A program made the translations under genes and the position numbers. A DNA stretch of 64,000 nt from Solenopsis invicta (Eukaryota > Arthropoda > Insecta > Hymenoptera > Formicidae): the NCBI RefSeq assembly GCF_016802725.1, contig NC_052679.1, forward strand, positions 7,535,001 through 7,599,000. The letters are read 5' to 3'. Shown here piece after piece: positions 1-10,433 of the stretch (the stretch's first letter is position 1; the number at the start of each line of letters is the position of its first letter). The notes under the pieces are model-generated. The model had not been told where the DNA came from. It saw only the letters and a list, made by a program, of their open reading frames with translations, and did not search any database.

Positions 1-128
1 CTGTATTACACGAGATGTTAACGTATAGCTATTGTTAATACAAAAATCTGTAGCGTTTCGAACGGCTCGACTAACTCTCGCAAATCTATATATTGAAAAT
101 CACATATTATACATATCAATAAGACAGT

Positions 129-176
129 CACGCACGCACACGCACACGCACACGCGCAAGCACGCACGCACACACA

Positions 177-223
<47 letters not shown>

Positions 224-229
224 GCGCGG
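129..229. repeat. CA/CG microsatellite
   Basis: Alternating CA, CG and CACG units run into a pure CG tract at the right end. Alternating purine-pyrimidine DNA of this kind can adopt Z-form. The open frames across it on both strands are artefacts of the dinucleotide repeat. Confidence 0.95.
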
Positions 230-378
230 GTGCTCGCTCGCATGCACAAAGTCTGGAAGCACTTAATCCAACTACATTAGAGGATTCAAACTTTCTGAAG
301 ATTGTCATACAGTGCTTGCTATCTCTCGATGGTGAGCGTTAAATCATGCAAAAAACAGTGATTTTCTCATAATATTAA

Positions 379-650
379 ATGTTATGGTTTTCTCGCTTTA
401 TTTTGATCGTGCAGACTACATTGTACCATGACAGAACATTTCCTGTATCACGATCTCTTGTACTATCTACGTATCATTTAACAAACATTTATTATACGTC
501 TATCAAACCGCATTGTATCGTAGTTGAACGTCTAGCGTACGTTCATCGAACCGCTATGAGTTCATTATCAAACCACATTGTACCGTTATTGAATCGCTAT
601 CAGTTTACTATTGAAGTGTTCGTTAAAGACAGAGAAAATGACCAGAGGTT
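379..650 (-). repeat. Inverted copy of the 230-bp repeat unit
   Basis: Read on the minus strand, this stretch resembles the tandem units at 691-1320: the blocks around 'catttcctgta', 'tactatctacgta' and 'acgtctatcaaac' recur in the same order. The two blocks form an imperfect inverted repeat with a spacer of about 40 bp. Small peptides conceptually translated from both arms also look alike, but that follows from the repeat and is not evidence for a gene. It could be one arm of a foldback transposon. Confidence 0.6.
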
Positions 651-690
651 TAATTTTAATTTATACACATTTTATTATTTTAAAAAGTAG

Positions 691-1320
691 ACATGTACGT
701 CTTTTTTGTTGTTGTTTTGTGGTATGATAAATGATCATTCATGGTTCGAGAGTAGTTTGATGGACGTGCAATGGATGTTCAATAGTGGTATGTAGATGGT
801 ACAAAAGATGTTTAATCATAGTACAGGAAACGTTTGATGATAGTACAATACAGTACGATAGATATACTATACATGTTCGATCGTAGTACGCAAGTGGTTT
901 GATTATGATGTTTAATTATGGTACATGTATGTTTTTTTTGTTGTTTTGTGGTACAATAAATGATCATTCATTGTTCGAGAGTAGTGTGATAGATGTACGA
1001 TGGATGTTCGATGGTGGTATGTAAATGGTATAAGAAATGTTTGATTATAATATAGGAGACGTTCGATAATGGTATAATGCAGTACAATAGATATACTATA
1101 CATGTTCAACCGTATTACGCAAGTGGTTCGATTATGATGTTTTATTATGGTACATGTATGTCTTCTTTGTTGTTTTGTGATACGATAAATGATTCATGGT
1201 TCGATAGATGTCCGTTAACGGATTAGTTAGCAAGTCAATATCAGTATGATACACGTTCAACCCTAGTTTGATAGATGTATGATTATTGTATATAGAGATA
1301 CATAAATGATTCAACTAAGA
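691..1320 (+). repeat. Tandem repeat, about 230-bp unit, 2.7 copies
   Basis: The block beginning 'acatgta(c/t)gt' followed by a T/G-rich run recurs at 691, 923 and 1152, giving periods of 232 and 229 bp. Each unit contains 'gataaatgatcattcat', 'gttcgagagtagt' and 'atagatatactatacatgtt' in the same order. The third copy is partial and has a deletion after its first 60 bases. 1321-1558 is AT-rich with nothing recognisable. Confidence 0.85.
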
Positions 1321-1558
1321 TTTAGCGGTTGGTACATGATAAAATGTGAATTCCTTTGTTACCGCGAATGCATCTAAAGATAAAAAATGCTTTACTTTAA
1401 TTTTAAAATAAACTAGTATAGGCTTGGAATTTATTATCGGGAGTTATTAAAATCTGCAATAATAATATTACGTGTCAATAATACTGATTTACTTATCCAC
1501 AACATCTTCATAAAATAAACGTAAACAAACACATAAAAAAGTATGTAATATGTATTGT

Positions 1559-1658
1559 NNNNNNNNNNNNNNNNNNNNNNNNNNNNNNNNNNNNNNNNNN
1601 NNNNNNNNNNNNNNNNNNNNNNNNNNNNNNNNNNNNNNNNNNNNNNNNNNNNNNNNNN
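1559..1658. other. Assembly gap (100 N)
   Basis: Exactly 100 undetermined bases, the usual arbitrary size for a scaffold gap. The true distance is unknown. It lies just upstream of the LINE, so the LINE 5' end may be affected. Confidence 0.99.
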
Positions 1659-1799
1659 ATATTGTCTTGAAAATATTTTCTAGAACTGCAGACAAAAGAA
1701 AAAAAAAATCACTTAAATAAAAAAAGAATGAAAAAGAAAAAAAAATAACCCAACTGGAAATAAATAAACTTTTTGAATAGGGAAAGTCGGCTTTAGAAG

Positions 1800-2700
1800 A
1801 AAGATGAGATAAAGGAAGGAAAGGAGGGAGAGGAAGGGAGAGGGAAAAGGAAGTAGAAGGGAATGATAAGGAAAAGAGAAGAGTGAGAAGGCCGAGCAAG
1901 GCAGAAAGTCTAATAAGGGATAGATCAAATAGTGCGCCGCTGCTAGAATTGTTCAAAAGAGGAGAGAAAAGAAAGGGTGAACAAGGGGAGGAGACTAGAG
2001 TAGAGGAGGGAGAAATCTTTAAAAGAAGCAATAAAGTAAAGAAATCGCCAGTAAGACAAGAAGGAGGGCTAAGGGAGATATTAAGGGAAGTGAGAGAAGG
2101 TTTTAAGGAAATGGAAAACGAATTGAGAGAATTGAGGGAAGGCAGGGAAGAGATGAGAGAATGGATGGAGAAAATGAGGAAAAGAGTAGACAATTTGGGA
2201 GAAGAGTGGAGGATATAGAGAAAAGTAGGGGAAGAGTGGATAAGGAGAAGGGAGGAAGGGAAAAGGATAAAGAGGAAGAGATAGAGCAGATACAGATAAG
2301 AGGAAAGGGTGAGATGAAGGAACTGGAAGAAAGGATGAGGAGAGACTAGAACTAGAAAGGGAAAAGAAGGAAAGGGAGGAGAGGAAGAGGAATATAATTA
2401 TAAAGGGGATAAAAGTAAAGAAAGAGAGAAGGAAAAATTTAAAAAAGAGAGATAGAAAGGTAGTAGAGGACGGTAGCGAGAGTGGAAGGTGCGAGGAGGA
2501 TAGGGAGTAAAGATAAGGGAGGAGGAGTCATGGTATGGGTGAAATTCGCAAGTGTGAAGGAGAAAATTGATGTGATGAAAGGAAAGACGAAGCTGAGGGA
2601 TAGGAAAGAGTGGATCGTGGACGACTTAACCAAAAAAGAAAGAAGGATAGAGTGGTTGATAAAGAGGGAGGCAGAAAGGAATACGTAGAAAAGAAAGAAG
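1800..2700 (+). pseudogene. LINE ORF1-like coiled-coil protein, broken
   Basis: Three overlapping frames (1883-2218, 2161-2349, 2482-2688) give a highly charged protein. The part around 2080-2215 has heptad-like L, I and M spacing within REVREGFKEMENEL-type sequence, suggesting a coiled coil. The last piece ends with short segments such as VWVKFAS and WIVDDLTKKE, which could be a decayed C-terminal nucleic-acid-binding domain. LINE ORF1 proteins bind element RNA and chaperone it. At least two frameshifts separate the pieces. The assignment rests mainly on position upstream of the endonuclease. Confidence 0.55.
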
Positions 2701-2715
2701 GTAAAAGTAGGATAT

Positions 2716-3918
2716 ATGAAGATGTGGATCGAGGATAAATTGTGGATACGGGATGAGATCAAAGATGAATTAAAGGAATGGAGGGGAAGACATGTAAGAG
2801 AGGAGGAGAGGGGGGAAAAGGAGAAAAAAGAGAAAGGGGTTTTTTTAGTAGGGGGGGTAGGAGGGGGGGAAAAGGATGGGATTAAGGGAAATGGAAAATA
2901 TGATAGAAAGAGGGATAGAAAAAGGAGGGACGGTAAAGAATACAAAATAGGTTTTTGGAATGTAGCAGGCATGGAAAATAAAGAAGAGGACTTAAGAGAG
3001 AAATTAAAGGAATGGGATGTGATGTTTTTGAGTGAGGCATGGTTACAGAAGAAAGGATGGGAGAGGGTGGAAAGATGGTTACCGAAGGGATACGTTTGGG
3101 AAGTGCAAGAAGCGGGAAGGAAGAGAAAAAAAGGGGAGGGCAAGGGGGAGGATGATTATGGCCGATAAGGGATGGGATAGAAAGAGAAAAAGAGAATAGG
3201 GAAAGAAGAGGGTGGGATTACAGTTAAGTAAAGTCAACTTAGGGGGAGAATGGTGGAAACTAGTGGGTGTATATATGTGAATGGGATCTAGAGGAAAAAA
3301 CAAGGCAATTAAGAGAGTGGATGGAGGAGAAAGAGGAGAGGGTAAGTATATTAATGGGGGGGGATTTTAATGCAAGAACGGGTAGAGAGGGGGGAGGTAT
3401 AGGAGAGGAGGAAGACGGAAGGGTAGGGGAAAGAGTGCGAAACTCAAAAGATGGAAAGATGAATGGAAAGGGAAAGAAATTGTGTGGTTTCTTAAAGGAG
3501 TTAGGGAGATCAATTCTGAACGGATGCATAAAGGGAGATGAGGAGGGAGATAAGGACGTATACTGGAGGGAAGGGGGGGACTGTAATTGACTACATAATC
3601 GGGAATAAGGACACGAGAGGGAAAGTGGTAAAAATGAAGGTGAAGGACTGGGTGGATTCTGACCATCAGCCATTAACTGTATACGTGAAGGGGAAAGGAA
3701 GGGAGGAGGAAAGGATTAGGAAAAAAGGAAGAAAAGAAGAGAAGTGTGGACGGAAGGGGGAAAGGGAAAAAAAATTTGAGGAATACGTGGGCAAGAGGGA
3801 TAGTGTTTCGGAGGGGGTTGGGGGAAAATTTAAAAAAAGGGGAAATGGAAGGAGCATTGGAAAAAGTAGAGTGAGAAGAGAAAAAGGTGCGGAGAGGTTG
3901 GTGGGATATTTAATGTAG
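2716..3918 (+). pseudogene. LINE ORF2 endonuclease domain, broken
   Basis: This is the apurinic/apyrimidinic-type endonuclease of the LINE, which nicks the target DNA to prime reverse transcription. Visible motifs in order are KIGFWNVAGM near 2943, FLSEAWL near 3028, GGDFNARTG near 3356 and SDHQPL near 3659. These correspond to the usual N-terminal Asn, catalytic Glu, GDFN and SDH motifs of the exonuclease-endonuclease-phosphatase fold. The motifs lie in three different frames joined by frameshifts near 3168-3267 and 3540-3590. Upstream, 2716-2930 encodes a basic Glu/Lys/Gly-rich linker. Confidence 0.85.
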
Positions 3919-3922
3919 GAGT

Positions 3923-5387
3923 ATGGAAAGAGAAGTAAAAAGGATTTTAAAAAAAATGGAAGAAAAGGGAAACGGGGAAAAATATAAGGAGATAAGGAAG
4001 AGAAACAGAGAATATTGTAAGGAAAGGAAAAGAAGGGAAAGAGAAAGATGGGAGAGGGAATTGGAAGGTGTAAGAACGGAAGGGGATGTATGGAAGATAG
4101 TGAACAGGGGGAGGAGAAAGAGAAAGAGAGTCAGGGAAAGGGAAACCCAAAAATGAGGGAATGGAAGGGACACTTTAGAAAAGTGTTGGGGAGAATGGAG
4201 TGGAAAGTGAGAGGGGAGGTGAGAGGAAGAGAAGGAGTGGAGGAAGATGATATCAGTAGGGAAAAAAAGCAAGGGCGGTAAGGAAACTGAAGGAGAGAAA
4301 AGCGGCGGTAGGGGATGGTATTGTAAATGAAGTAGGGAAAATTTTGGGGGAAAAGAAATAAAGGAATGGTTGTGGGAAATATGCAACAGAGTGTGGAGAG
4401 GAGAGGGATGGCCAAAAGAGTGAAGGGAAGGGGTGGTAGTGTCGGTAGTAAAAAAAGGGCCGGGGGAGAGGGTTGACGAATAAAGAGGGATCACTTTAAC
4501 ACAAACGGCATACAAGGTGTACGCAACGGTACTTGCGGAGAGATTGAGGGAGGAGGTGGAGAGGAAGAGAATACCCCCACCAAGTCAAACGGGGTTTAGG
4601 AGAGGGGTAAGCACGATTGATCAGATCTACGTACTGAACTATCTGATGAACAAGAGGGTGGCGGTGAGAAAAGGCAAGATGGTGGTGCTATTTATAGATT
4701 TGAAAGCTGCGTTTGACTCGGTGGATAGGGAAATCCTCATACAGATAATGAGGGAGGGGGGAGTTAGAGAAAGTTTGGTCGTGAGGTGCGAGGAGGTACT
4801 GTAGGAGACCATAAGTAGAGTGAGGTTGGGGGATAAGTTAGGGGGAAAAATTTTGGACGGAGAGTAGGGTAAGACAGGGGTGTCCCCTGAGCCCATGCTT
4901 GTTTACGCTGTTGCGGGCGGATTTAGATGAAGGGTTAGAGAGAGAGGAGAGAGGAGTGAGGGTAAAGAAAAGGAAAGTATACTCGTTAGCGTACGCAGAT
5001 GATGTGGCAGTGGTTGCAGAGGAGAAGACAGGGATGAAAAGAATGATTAAGGCACTGGAAAGTTTCATAGATTGGAAGAGATTAGAGAATAATGTGGAGA
5101 AGACAAAAATAATGAGGTGTAGAAAGGGGGACGGGAGACAGAAAAAGATGGTATGGAAATGGAAAGGAAGAGAGATAGAAGAGGTGAGAAAATATAAATA
5201 CCTAGGGTATGTAATGATGGCAAATGGGGGTCAGAAAGAACATATAGAGGAGAGAGTTAACAAGGGAGTGGGGATGAGAGAAGTGTGGGGGATAGGCAAA
5301 AGGAAGTTTGAAAAAGATTGGTCGAGAAGGATATGGTTGTTTGATAGATTGGTTTGGACGGTAATGGGATATGGAGTAGAGATATAG
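3923..5387 (+). pseudogene. LINE ORF2 reverse transcriptase domain, broken
   Basis: After a charged linker (3923-4280) the palm and finger motifs are readable: QTGFRRG near 4583, FIDLKAAFDSVDR near 4690 and the catalytic YADD near 4992, then KYKYLGY near 5194 and the thumb-like segment ending MGYGVEI at 5387. These are hallmark LINE reverse-transcriptase blocks. RT blocks lie in several frames (4517-4804, 4899-5387), with stops at 4802 and 4867. A functional enzyme is not possible from this copy. Confidence 0.9.
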
Positions 5388-6105
5388 GGCTGGAAAGAAA
5401 GAGAGAAGGTAGAGAGGATACAGGACAGGTTCTTGAAGTGGATTGTGGGGGTTGGGCGGTACACGCCGGGGTACATGGTGAGGGAGGAAATGCAGAGGGA
5501 AAAGTTGAGAGGGTGGGCAGAGTTGAGGAGATGGAGCTATGAAAAGAAACTGGGTGAGGGAAGGGGAGGAGAACTGGCGAGGTTGTGTTTGGAGGAAATG
5601 AGAAACAGGACAAAGGTAGGAAAAGTGATGGGTAAATAGGAAGAGGAAAGAAGAGATTTTTTTTGAGGAGAAGAGCTGGAGCCTAATTGAGATAGAAAAA
5701 ATGAGAGAAGGAGAAGTGCTGAGGGGGGAAGAAGTAGTGGCAGGAGAGAGTAGGAGGAGGAAGGAGGAGGAAGGATGGGAGAAAATTAGGGGCTCTAGAT
5801 TTAACACATGGTATGGTAGAGTGAAAAGTAAGGGCCTGCCAGAGTACCTAAAAAAGGGATGGAAGGAGCAAAGATGGCAAATGGGGAATAGATATTGGGA
5901 TGGGGACGAGGAAAGGAAGTGTAGGATATGTAGAGGGGGAATGGAAACTTGGGAGCACGTATGGGAGGAATGCACAAATTGGGGGGTTGAAAAAATAATA
6001 GCAGGAGATGGTGGAGGAGGTCTTGGGGGAGGACGGGGATGGAGAGATTTGGATGAGGAGATTAGAGGAGGTGTGAGAGGGTGGAGGGTGGTTGGGTGTG
6101 AATGA
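5388..6105 (+). pseudogene. LINE ORF2 C-terminal region with CCHC-like motif
   Basis: Frames 5433-5639 and 5701-6105 continue ORF2. The second contains NTWYGRVKSKGLP and then a Cys/His motif C-x2-C-x8-H-x4-C around 5922-5974 (residues CRICRGGMETWEHVWEEC). Many LINEs carry such a zinc-binding motif at the end of ORF2. A T-run near 5657 accompanies the frame break between the two pieces. Confidence 0.8.
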
Positions 6106-6328
6106 GAGTGTGAAGGAAAAGAGGAAAATGCGGAAACGGAGATCCGGAGAATGAGTGTGGATGTATGGATGGATAAGTAATCTTTCTCTCTCTCTCTCTC
6201 GTGTGTTGTATAGGATGCGAGGATTAAAATGTTTAAATTTTTTTAAGCGGAGCGGAGGTCCGCAGTGTACTCCGCAAGGAATAAAGTACCTTACTCCCCA
6301 CACAAAACACACACACACACACACACAC
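6106..6328 (+). other. LINE 3' UTR with stem-loop and CA tail
   Basis: After the ORF2 stop there is a CT microsatellite (about 6181-6200), then a stem-loop near 6247-6276 in which 'gcggag' can pair with 'ctccgc', and a terminal CA run (about 6303-6328). A 3' hairpin followed by a simple repeat is a common LINE 3' end used for reverse-transcriptase recognition. No target-site duplication could be identified. Confidence 0.6.
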
Positions 6329-7185
6329 GCTGAAGATTTAAGATTCTATTTCTCGGGACAAGAACTTTTTTTTCTTAAAAATTTTGTATTTTAAAAAATC
6401 CTAATGTTACGTCTGGCGAGAAAATTTTTATTTTTCCGCGCCATCAATACTAATAATAGCCTAATTAGAATCCGGAAACATCTTCCGATCAATTAGATAA
6501 ATCCCACATCAGTATCATAAATCGATATAGCTCGATTTCAAATCTCATACGGCTTGGCTACATCGTGGTGCCGTCCCCTCGACGCGCAACACCCGCGAGC
6601 GTCCATCGGCGCGAGACAGACATCGTGCGCGCCGACCCCTGGGCTCGCGACCCCCTCTAATAGCAAGCTTCGCTCGTTGGAATTCTATTCATCTTTCCAA
6701 CTTAATATAAAATATTAGGAACAGCAAATTTATAATTATCGAAACGTGATCCACTCATGGACGCTTCCCACTGCTGCGCCATGCAACTTCGATCGAAACA
6801 ACTCTAAAATCGCGGACAATAAAAATGCTAAACTATTTTGAATCAATTAATCTCTTACGAACGATAATAAAACCTTAACTTTTTATACGTAGAACTACTG
6901 CATGTGCTTGGCGCTATCGCTCGCACACTCTCAATTATAATATAATTTCTATTAATTCTATTAATTTTCTGAGCACTGGATTTCGCGTCGGGGCTTGGTA
7001 TGCGGTGCCCCCGCGAATCGCGATCCCCGGAGAAGTCTACAAGCGCTCGCGCGATATAGGCGCAAGCCGCGCGGTCGCGGAGCGGGGCGGGCTTCTAAGG
7101 GCCACACGTTACGAAAAACTATCGCTCCGAATTTTCCGAGAACCTGAGGAATCGTCCCGCGACACCTTTTGCCCATATCCTTGCC

Positions 7186-7226
7186 TATATAAGGAGCGAA
7201 ATCGGAGCTCGAAATTCAGATCAGTC
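7186..7226 (+). promoter_or_regulatory. TATA box plus initiator
   Basis: TATATAAGG at 7186-7194 is followed at about 30 bp by TTCAGA (7215-7220) and then TCAGTC (7221-7226), both close to the arthropod initiator TCAKTY. The surrounding DNA is GC-rich relative to the window. The spacing suits RNA polymerase II initiation on the plus strand. Confidence 0.55.
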
Positions 7227-7470
7227 TTGTTGGTCGAGCGAGAATCGCTGCCATCGGCGATCGCCAACGTTCGGACCTCCAGGTACGATCGCAGTGACGG
7301 AAAGGTTTTACTCCTGACGAAGACGTTGGTCTTCGGGGGGGCCCCGATCGAATCGCCTCTTTCCCTCTCTCTCCTTTCCATCAGAGATCCTGAGGGTTGA
7401 ACCACACCTAGCATTAGCTAGAGTGTCGCCTCACTCGTTTCTCTGCCCCCCTCCCTTTCATCCGAGCGTT

Positions 7471-7620
7471 GGAGAAGACTCGCGAAAGCGACTCTCCGAC
7501 GTCTCCTCTCTCTCCCTCTCCTACGGGGTCGGAGAAGACTCGCTAACGCGACTCTTCGACACCGTCCTTCTTCCTTTCCTATCCCGTCGAGGAAGACTCG
7601 CTAGCGCGACTCCTCGACGC
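7471..7620 (+). repeat. Three 60-bp repeats with hairpin-like core
   Basis: The core 'ggagaagactcgc' + variable AANG + 'gcgactct(c/t)cgac' occurs at 7471, 7531 and, slightly shorter, about 7590, so the period is about 60 bp. The two halves of each core are imperfectly self-complementary. Between the cores lie C/T-rich spacers. They sit just downstream of the candidate start site, so they would be in a transcript leader. Confidence 0.75.
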
Positions 7621-7856
7621 ATTTACCGTCTCCCTACCCGGTGACCCAAAATCTTTTCCTGAATAATATCCACCTCCAAGGGGTCATTCTAACGGGTATT
7701 TACATCGACCCAGCGGATTCGTCTCTTACAACGTATACTCGTATTTTCGATTAGTTTCTTATCAGTAACAATTTTTCTCACTAAAATTCGTGGATCATTC
7801 ACACTGACCTCTCTCTATCAATCGCTATTGCGTTGAAATCGTTCTTCAGAAGACCG

Positions 7857-7862
7857 GTAAGT
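7857..7862 (+). promoter_or_regulatory. Candidate splice donor
   Basis: CCG|GTAAGT matches the metazoan donor consensus at all intron positions. It lies about 640 bp downstream of the candidate start site. No matching acceptor could be assigned. Confidence 0.4.
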
Positions 7863-8280
7863 CATCGGCTCATTTATACATTCACGTGGCAATCCTCACT
7901 GATTCAATGCATCTCTTCAAGAAGCCAAGAAGGCCGAAAAGGGACCGCGGCACTGACCCCCGGAGACTGCCGATCATTACCAAGAGCGAAAAAATCAATT
8001 TAAGGTTGACCCCGGGATCGACACGGGAATTTTTATTGTACCCGCGGTTATCCCGTACAGTTATTATCTTTTCTGTAGTTTCCTTATGTTTATAAAAATA
8101 TGCTATCAAATTTAACTATCGTGCACGCTCTGTCATTCATTTAACCCCACGCCAAGCTCCACGAATGTCTAACCACCTTCGACTCTAATAAATATTATTA
8201 AACCTTTCCAAATTCATTTTCGTATTATTACACAATTAAAAATATATATATATATTATATATGTATATATACAGGGTGTC

Positions 8281-8380
8281 NNNNNNNNNNNNNNNNNNNN
8301 NNNNNNNNNNNNNNNNNNNNNNNNNNNNNNNNNNNNNNNNNNNNNNNNNNNNNNNNNNNNNNNNNNNNNNNNNNNNNNNN
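8281..8380. other. Assembly gap (100 N)
   Basis: Exactly 100 N. It directly follows 'acagggtgtc', a sequence also found at the start of the repeat at 15145, so the gap may hide most of a transposon copy. 8381-8639 shows no gene; it holds a short inverted pair 'tcaatggtaa' / 'ttaccattga' (8447-8496) and 'cagattc' repeats. Confidence 0.99.
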
Positions 8381-8644
8381 TCGCGTATATGTGTAGCAAA
8401 TATGCGCCGCGCGTTGAAGGACATCATTCCTGCCTATATGTCCTGAATCAATGGTAATATAAGACGAAATTAAAAATGTCGATAATTTACCATTGAGTAA
8501 CATTTTTCGCGTATAGTTGGCGCTGTTACGGCGATCGGAGTTCGGCTTTCGCAGATTCCGCAGATTCTTACTAGAAATCTGCAGTACCGACGCGAAGCAA
8601 GTTCTCTTGTTACTTTAGCATCCTCTTAAGGGCTCCCTATGTCC

Positions 8645-8709
8645 CCGCCTCGGCATTTGCCCTCAGGCCCTCGGAAAAACCTCAATTCAAAAAAACCGGG
8701 GCAAGGCGG
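8645..8709 (-). other. Conserved 3' UTR stem of the gypsy elements
   Basis: 'ccgcctcg' at 8645-8652 can pair with 'caaggcgg' at 8702-8709; in the minus-strand RNA the one imperfect pair becomes G-U. The equivalent stem in element 2 is 20474-20481 with 20529-20536, where one pair has changed C-G to T-A. The enclosed 'ggcatttgccc' is also conserved. Confidence 0.6.
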
Positions 8710-9017
8710 TCTTTTTAACACAAAGTTTCGACGATTCTTCACAAGAAAAACTTTACTTCGCACGAATCCCAAAACTGAAATTAAACAAATTCCAACGAGT
8801 ATCTCAATTAAAATAAAAATAAACCTGCAAAAGAAAAACTTTCTTTTTAGTCACGAGTTTACAATAAAATTCCCACGAAGACATTAGTTCGACAACTTTT
8901 TGCCCTAAAAATCGAAACTTTTTTCCCAATTTCCAAAGAAAGAACGATTCCCCGAACCCATCCTCCCAGGCGTGGACTTCCAGGGAAGCACAACTCTCTC
9001 TCTCTCTCTCCCTCCTT

Positions 9018-10433
9018 TTACAAAGATTTCCTATCTACGAACAAAGCTAGCCTATCCAAGTGAACGATTTTATTCTTATGCCTATTCGATTTTCGTACAC
9101 AATAAACTACCTCATTGATTTTCTTAATGACCTGATAAGGTCCTTCCCAATTATTTTGCAATTTAGGGGTTCTACCAAGAATTCTTCGAGGATTATATAA
9201 CCAAACTTTCTGACCAGGATCAAAAGTTAACCGCCTATCCCTTTGATCATACCACCACTTCAACTTTTGAGATTTCAATTCCAACCGTTGCCTAACAACG
9301 TCATGAATTGAAACCAATTTTTTCCTTAGTCTAGAGAGATATCCTCTTTCTAACTCCGAATCCTCTCCTGGAGGAAGTCCACGAAGAAGATCTAAAGGTA
9401 ATCTTAATTCTCTACCCTGACATAACTCAGAAGGAGTGAAACCAGTAACTTCATGTTTCGACGATCTATAAGCTAACAATCCAAGAAAAATCCAACGATT
9501 CCAATCTCTCTGATTTTCAGAAACAAATTTGGCTAAGAAATTTAAAAGTGTTCGATGCTGACGTTCTACCTGACCATTAGATTGAGGATGAAGTGGAGTA
9601 GTACGAGTCTTTCTGATTCCCAATAAACTAGATAATTCTTGAAATAATCGAGATTCAAAATTTCTGCCTTGATCTGTATGAATTTCCAAAGGAACGCCAA
9701 ATCTAGAAACCACTTGGTTAACAAAAATTTCTGCAATGGTACTCGCCTTAATATTTCCAGTAGGAAAGGCTTCAACCCATTTAGAAAAACAGTCAGTTAT
9801 GACTAATAAATACTTTTTTCCAGATGAAGAGATCGGAAAAGGACCTAAAATATCCATCTGAACCCTTTCAAAAGGAATACCGACATTATAAATTTGAAAA
9901 GGAGATTTTCCTTTTTCAGAAGGCCCCTTCTTAGCAAAACAAACCTTACAAGTTTTACACCAATGTTCGACATCTTGCTTACAAGTAGCCCAATAAAATC
10001 GTTTTCGGATCTTTGCCAAGGTTTTGTTCACCCCAAAATGACCTCCAGAAGGAGAATCATGAGCTTCCTCTAACACTCGTTGAATAAATTTTCTTGGGAC
10101 TATTGTTTGAAGAATTTCTGTATCTAAATCCGGAGAAATCCATCTTCTAAATAACACTCCATCTTTGATAATCAAAGAATCCCATTGAGTCCAATAAACT
10201 TTTGAAGATGAATCATTAGCAGCTATTTCCTGTCGAGAAGGACGAATACCAATTTCCTTGCCATGATAAATATTGACGATAGAGTGGTCTTCAAATTGAG
10301 CCTCCTTCCAATCTATAGACTCCCCTTTCTCAAAAACAATTCTCCCTAAAGAATTATTCTTTACCTCGTTTCCTCTCAACTCTATTCTTTCACAATATTT
10401 GCCAGAAAATTCAGCACAAGGACGCCTGGACAA
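9018..10433 (-). CDS. Gypsy 1 integrase (with end of RNase H region)
   Basis: A 471-codon frame encoding the end of pol. The conserved DALSRR-like junction lies just at its start. The HHCC zinc domain is seen as H-x9-H (SGGHFGVNKT) followed by CKTCKVC. The catalytic core has QMDILGP (first Asp), HTDQGRNFE (second Asp) and NGQVERQH (Glu). The C-terminus has the GPY/F-type segment WEGPYQV followed by HLDRLALFV. Integrase inserts the cDNA into chromosomes. The frame itself is intact, but a frameshift upstream separates it from RT-RNase H, so a normal Pol cannot be made unless translation shifts frame. Confidence 0.92.
   Translation of the reverse strand: MSRRPCAEFSGKYCERIELRGNEVKNNSLGRIVFEKGESIDWKEAQFEDHSIVNIYHGKEIGIRPSRQEIAANDSSSKVYWTQWDSLIIKDGVLFRRWISPDLDTEILQTIVPRKFIQRVLEEAHDSPSGGHFGVNKTLAKIRKRFYWATCKQDVEHWCKTCKVCFAKKGPSEKGKSPFQIYNVGIPFERVQMDILGPFPISSSGKKYLLVITDCFSKWVEAFPTGNIKASTIAEIFVNQVVSRFGVPLEIHTDQGRNFESRLFQELSSLLGIRKTRTTPLHPQSNGQVERQHRTLLNFLAKFVSENQRDWNRWIFLGLLAYRSSKHEVTGFTPSELCQGRELRLPLDLLRGLPPGEDSELERGYLSRLRKKLVSIHDVVRQRLELKSQKLKWWYDQRDRRLTFDPGQKVWLYNPRRILGRTPKLQNNWEGPYQVIKKINEVVYCVRKSNRHKNKIVHLDRLALFVDRKSL

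Larger units (their letters stand above)
1790..6328 (+). mobile_element. Non-LTR retrotransposon (LINE), decayed
   Basis: A plus-strand LINE with, in order, an ORF1-like coiled-coil region, an endonuclease, a reverse transcriptase, a C-terminal Cys/His motif and a 3' tail ending in a CA microsatellite. The coding frame changes many times and contains stops, so no intact protein remains. The coding strand is overwhelmingly A and G for more than 4 kb, and the encoded proteins are therefore rich in K, R, E and G. The endonuclease type and the C-terminal Cys motif suit the R1/Jockey/I-like part of the LINE tree, but the clade cannot be fixed by eye. The 5' boundary is uncertain. Confidence 0.9.
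6405..8232 (+). other. Candidate long LTR or promoter/leader block
   Basis: The block begins TGTTACGTCTGG, like the TGTTACG starts of the LTRs elsewhere in the window, and ends near 'attattaca' after an AATAAA at about 8187. Between these lie a TATA box, a C/G-rich leader with three hairpin-like repeats and a good splice donor. No open frame inside resembles a known protein. It could be a solo long LTR of an unrecognised retroelement or the 5' end of a host transcript. No clear target duplication flanks it. Confidence 0.4.

Noticed and set aside
1489..5975. Long minus-strand open frames rich in Ser, Pro, Phe and Leu opposite the LINE
   Set aside because: They are the complement of a purine-rich coding strand, in which stop codons are rare. 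No domain is visible and some run through the N gap.
7005..7644. Protein-coding gene in the GC-rich leader
   Set aside because: Open frames exist on both strands, but they contain repeats and low-complexity Ser/Pro/Leu/Arg and no recognisable domain.
8639..8887. Small plus-strand gene
   Set aside because: It lies in the 3' untranslated region of the minus-strand gypsy element and covers the conserved stem.
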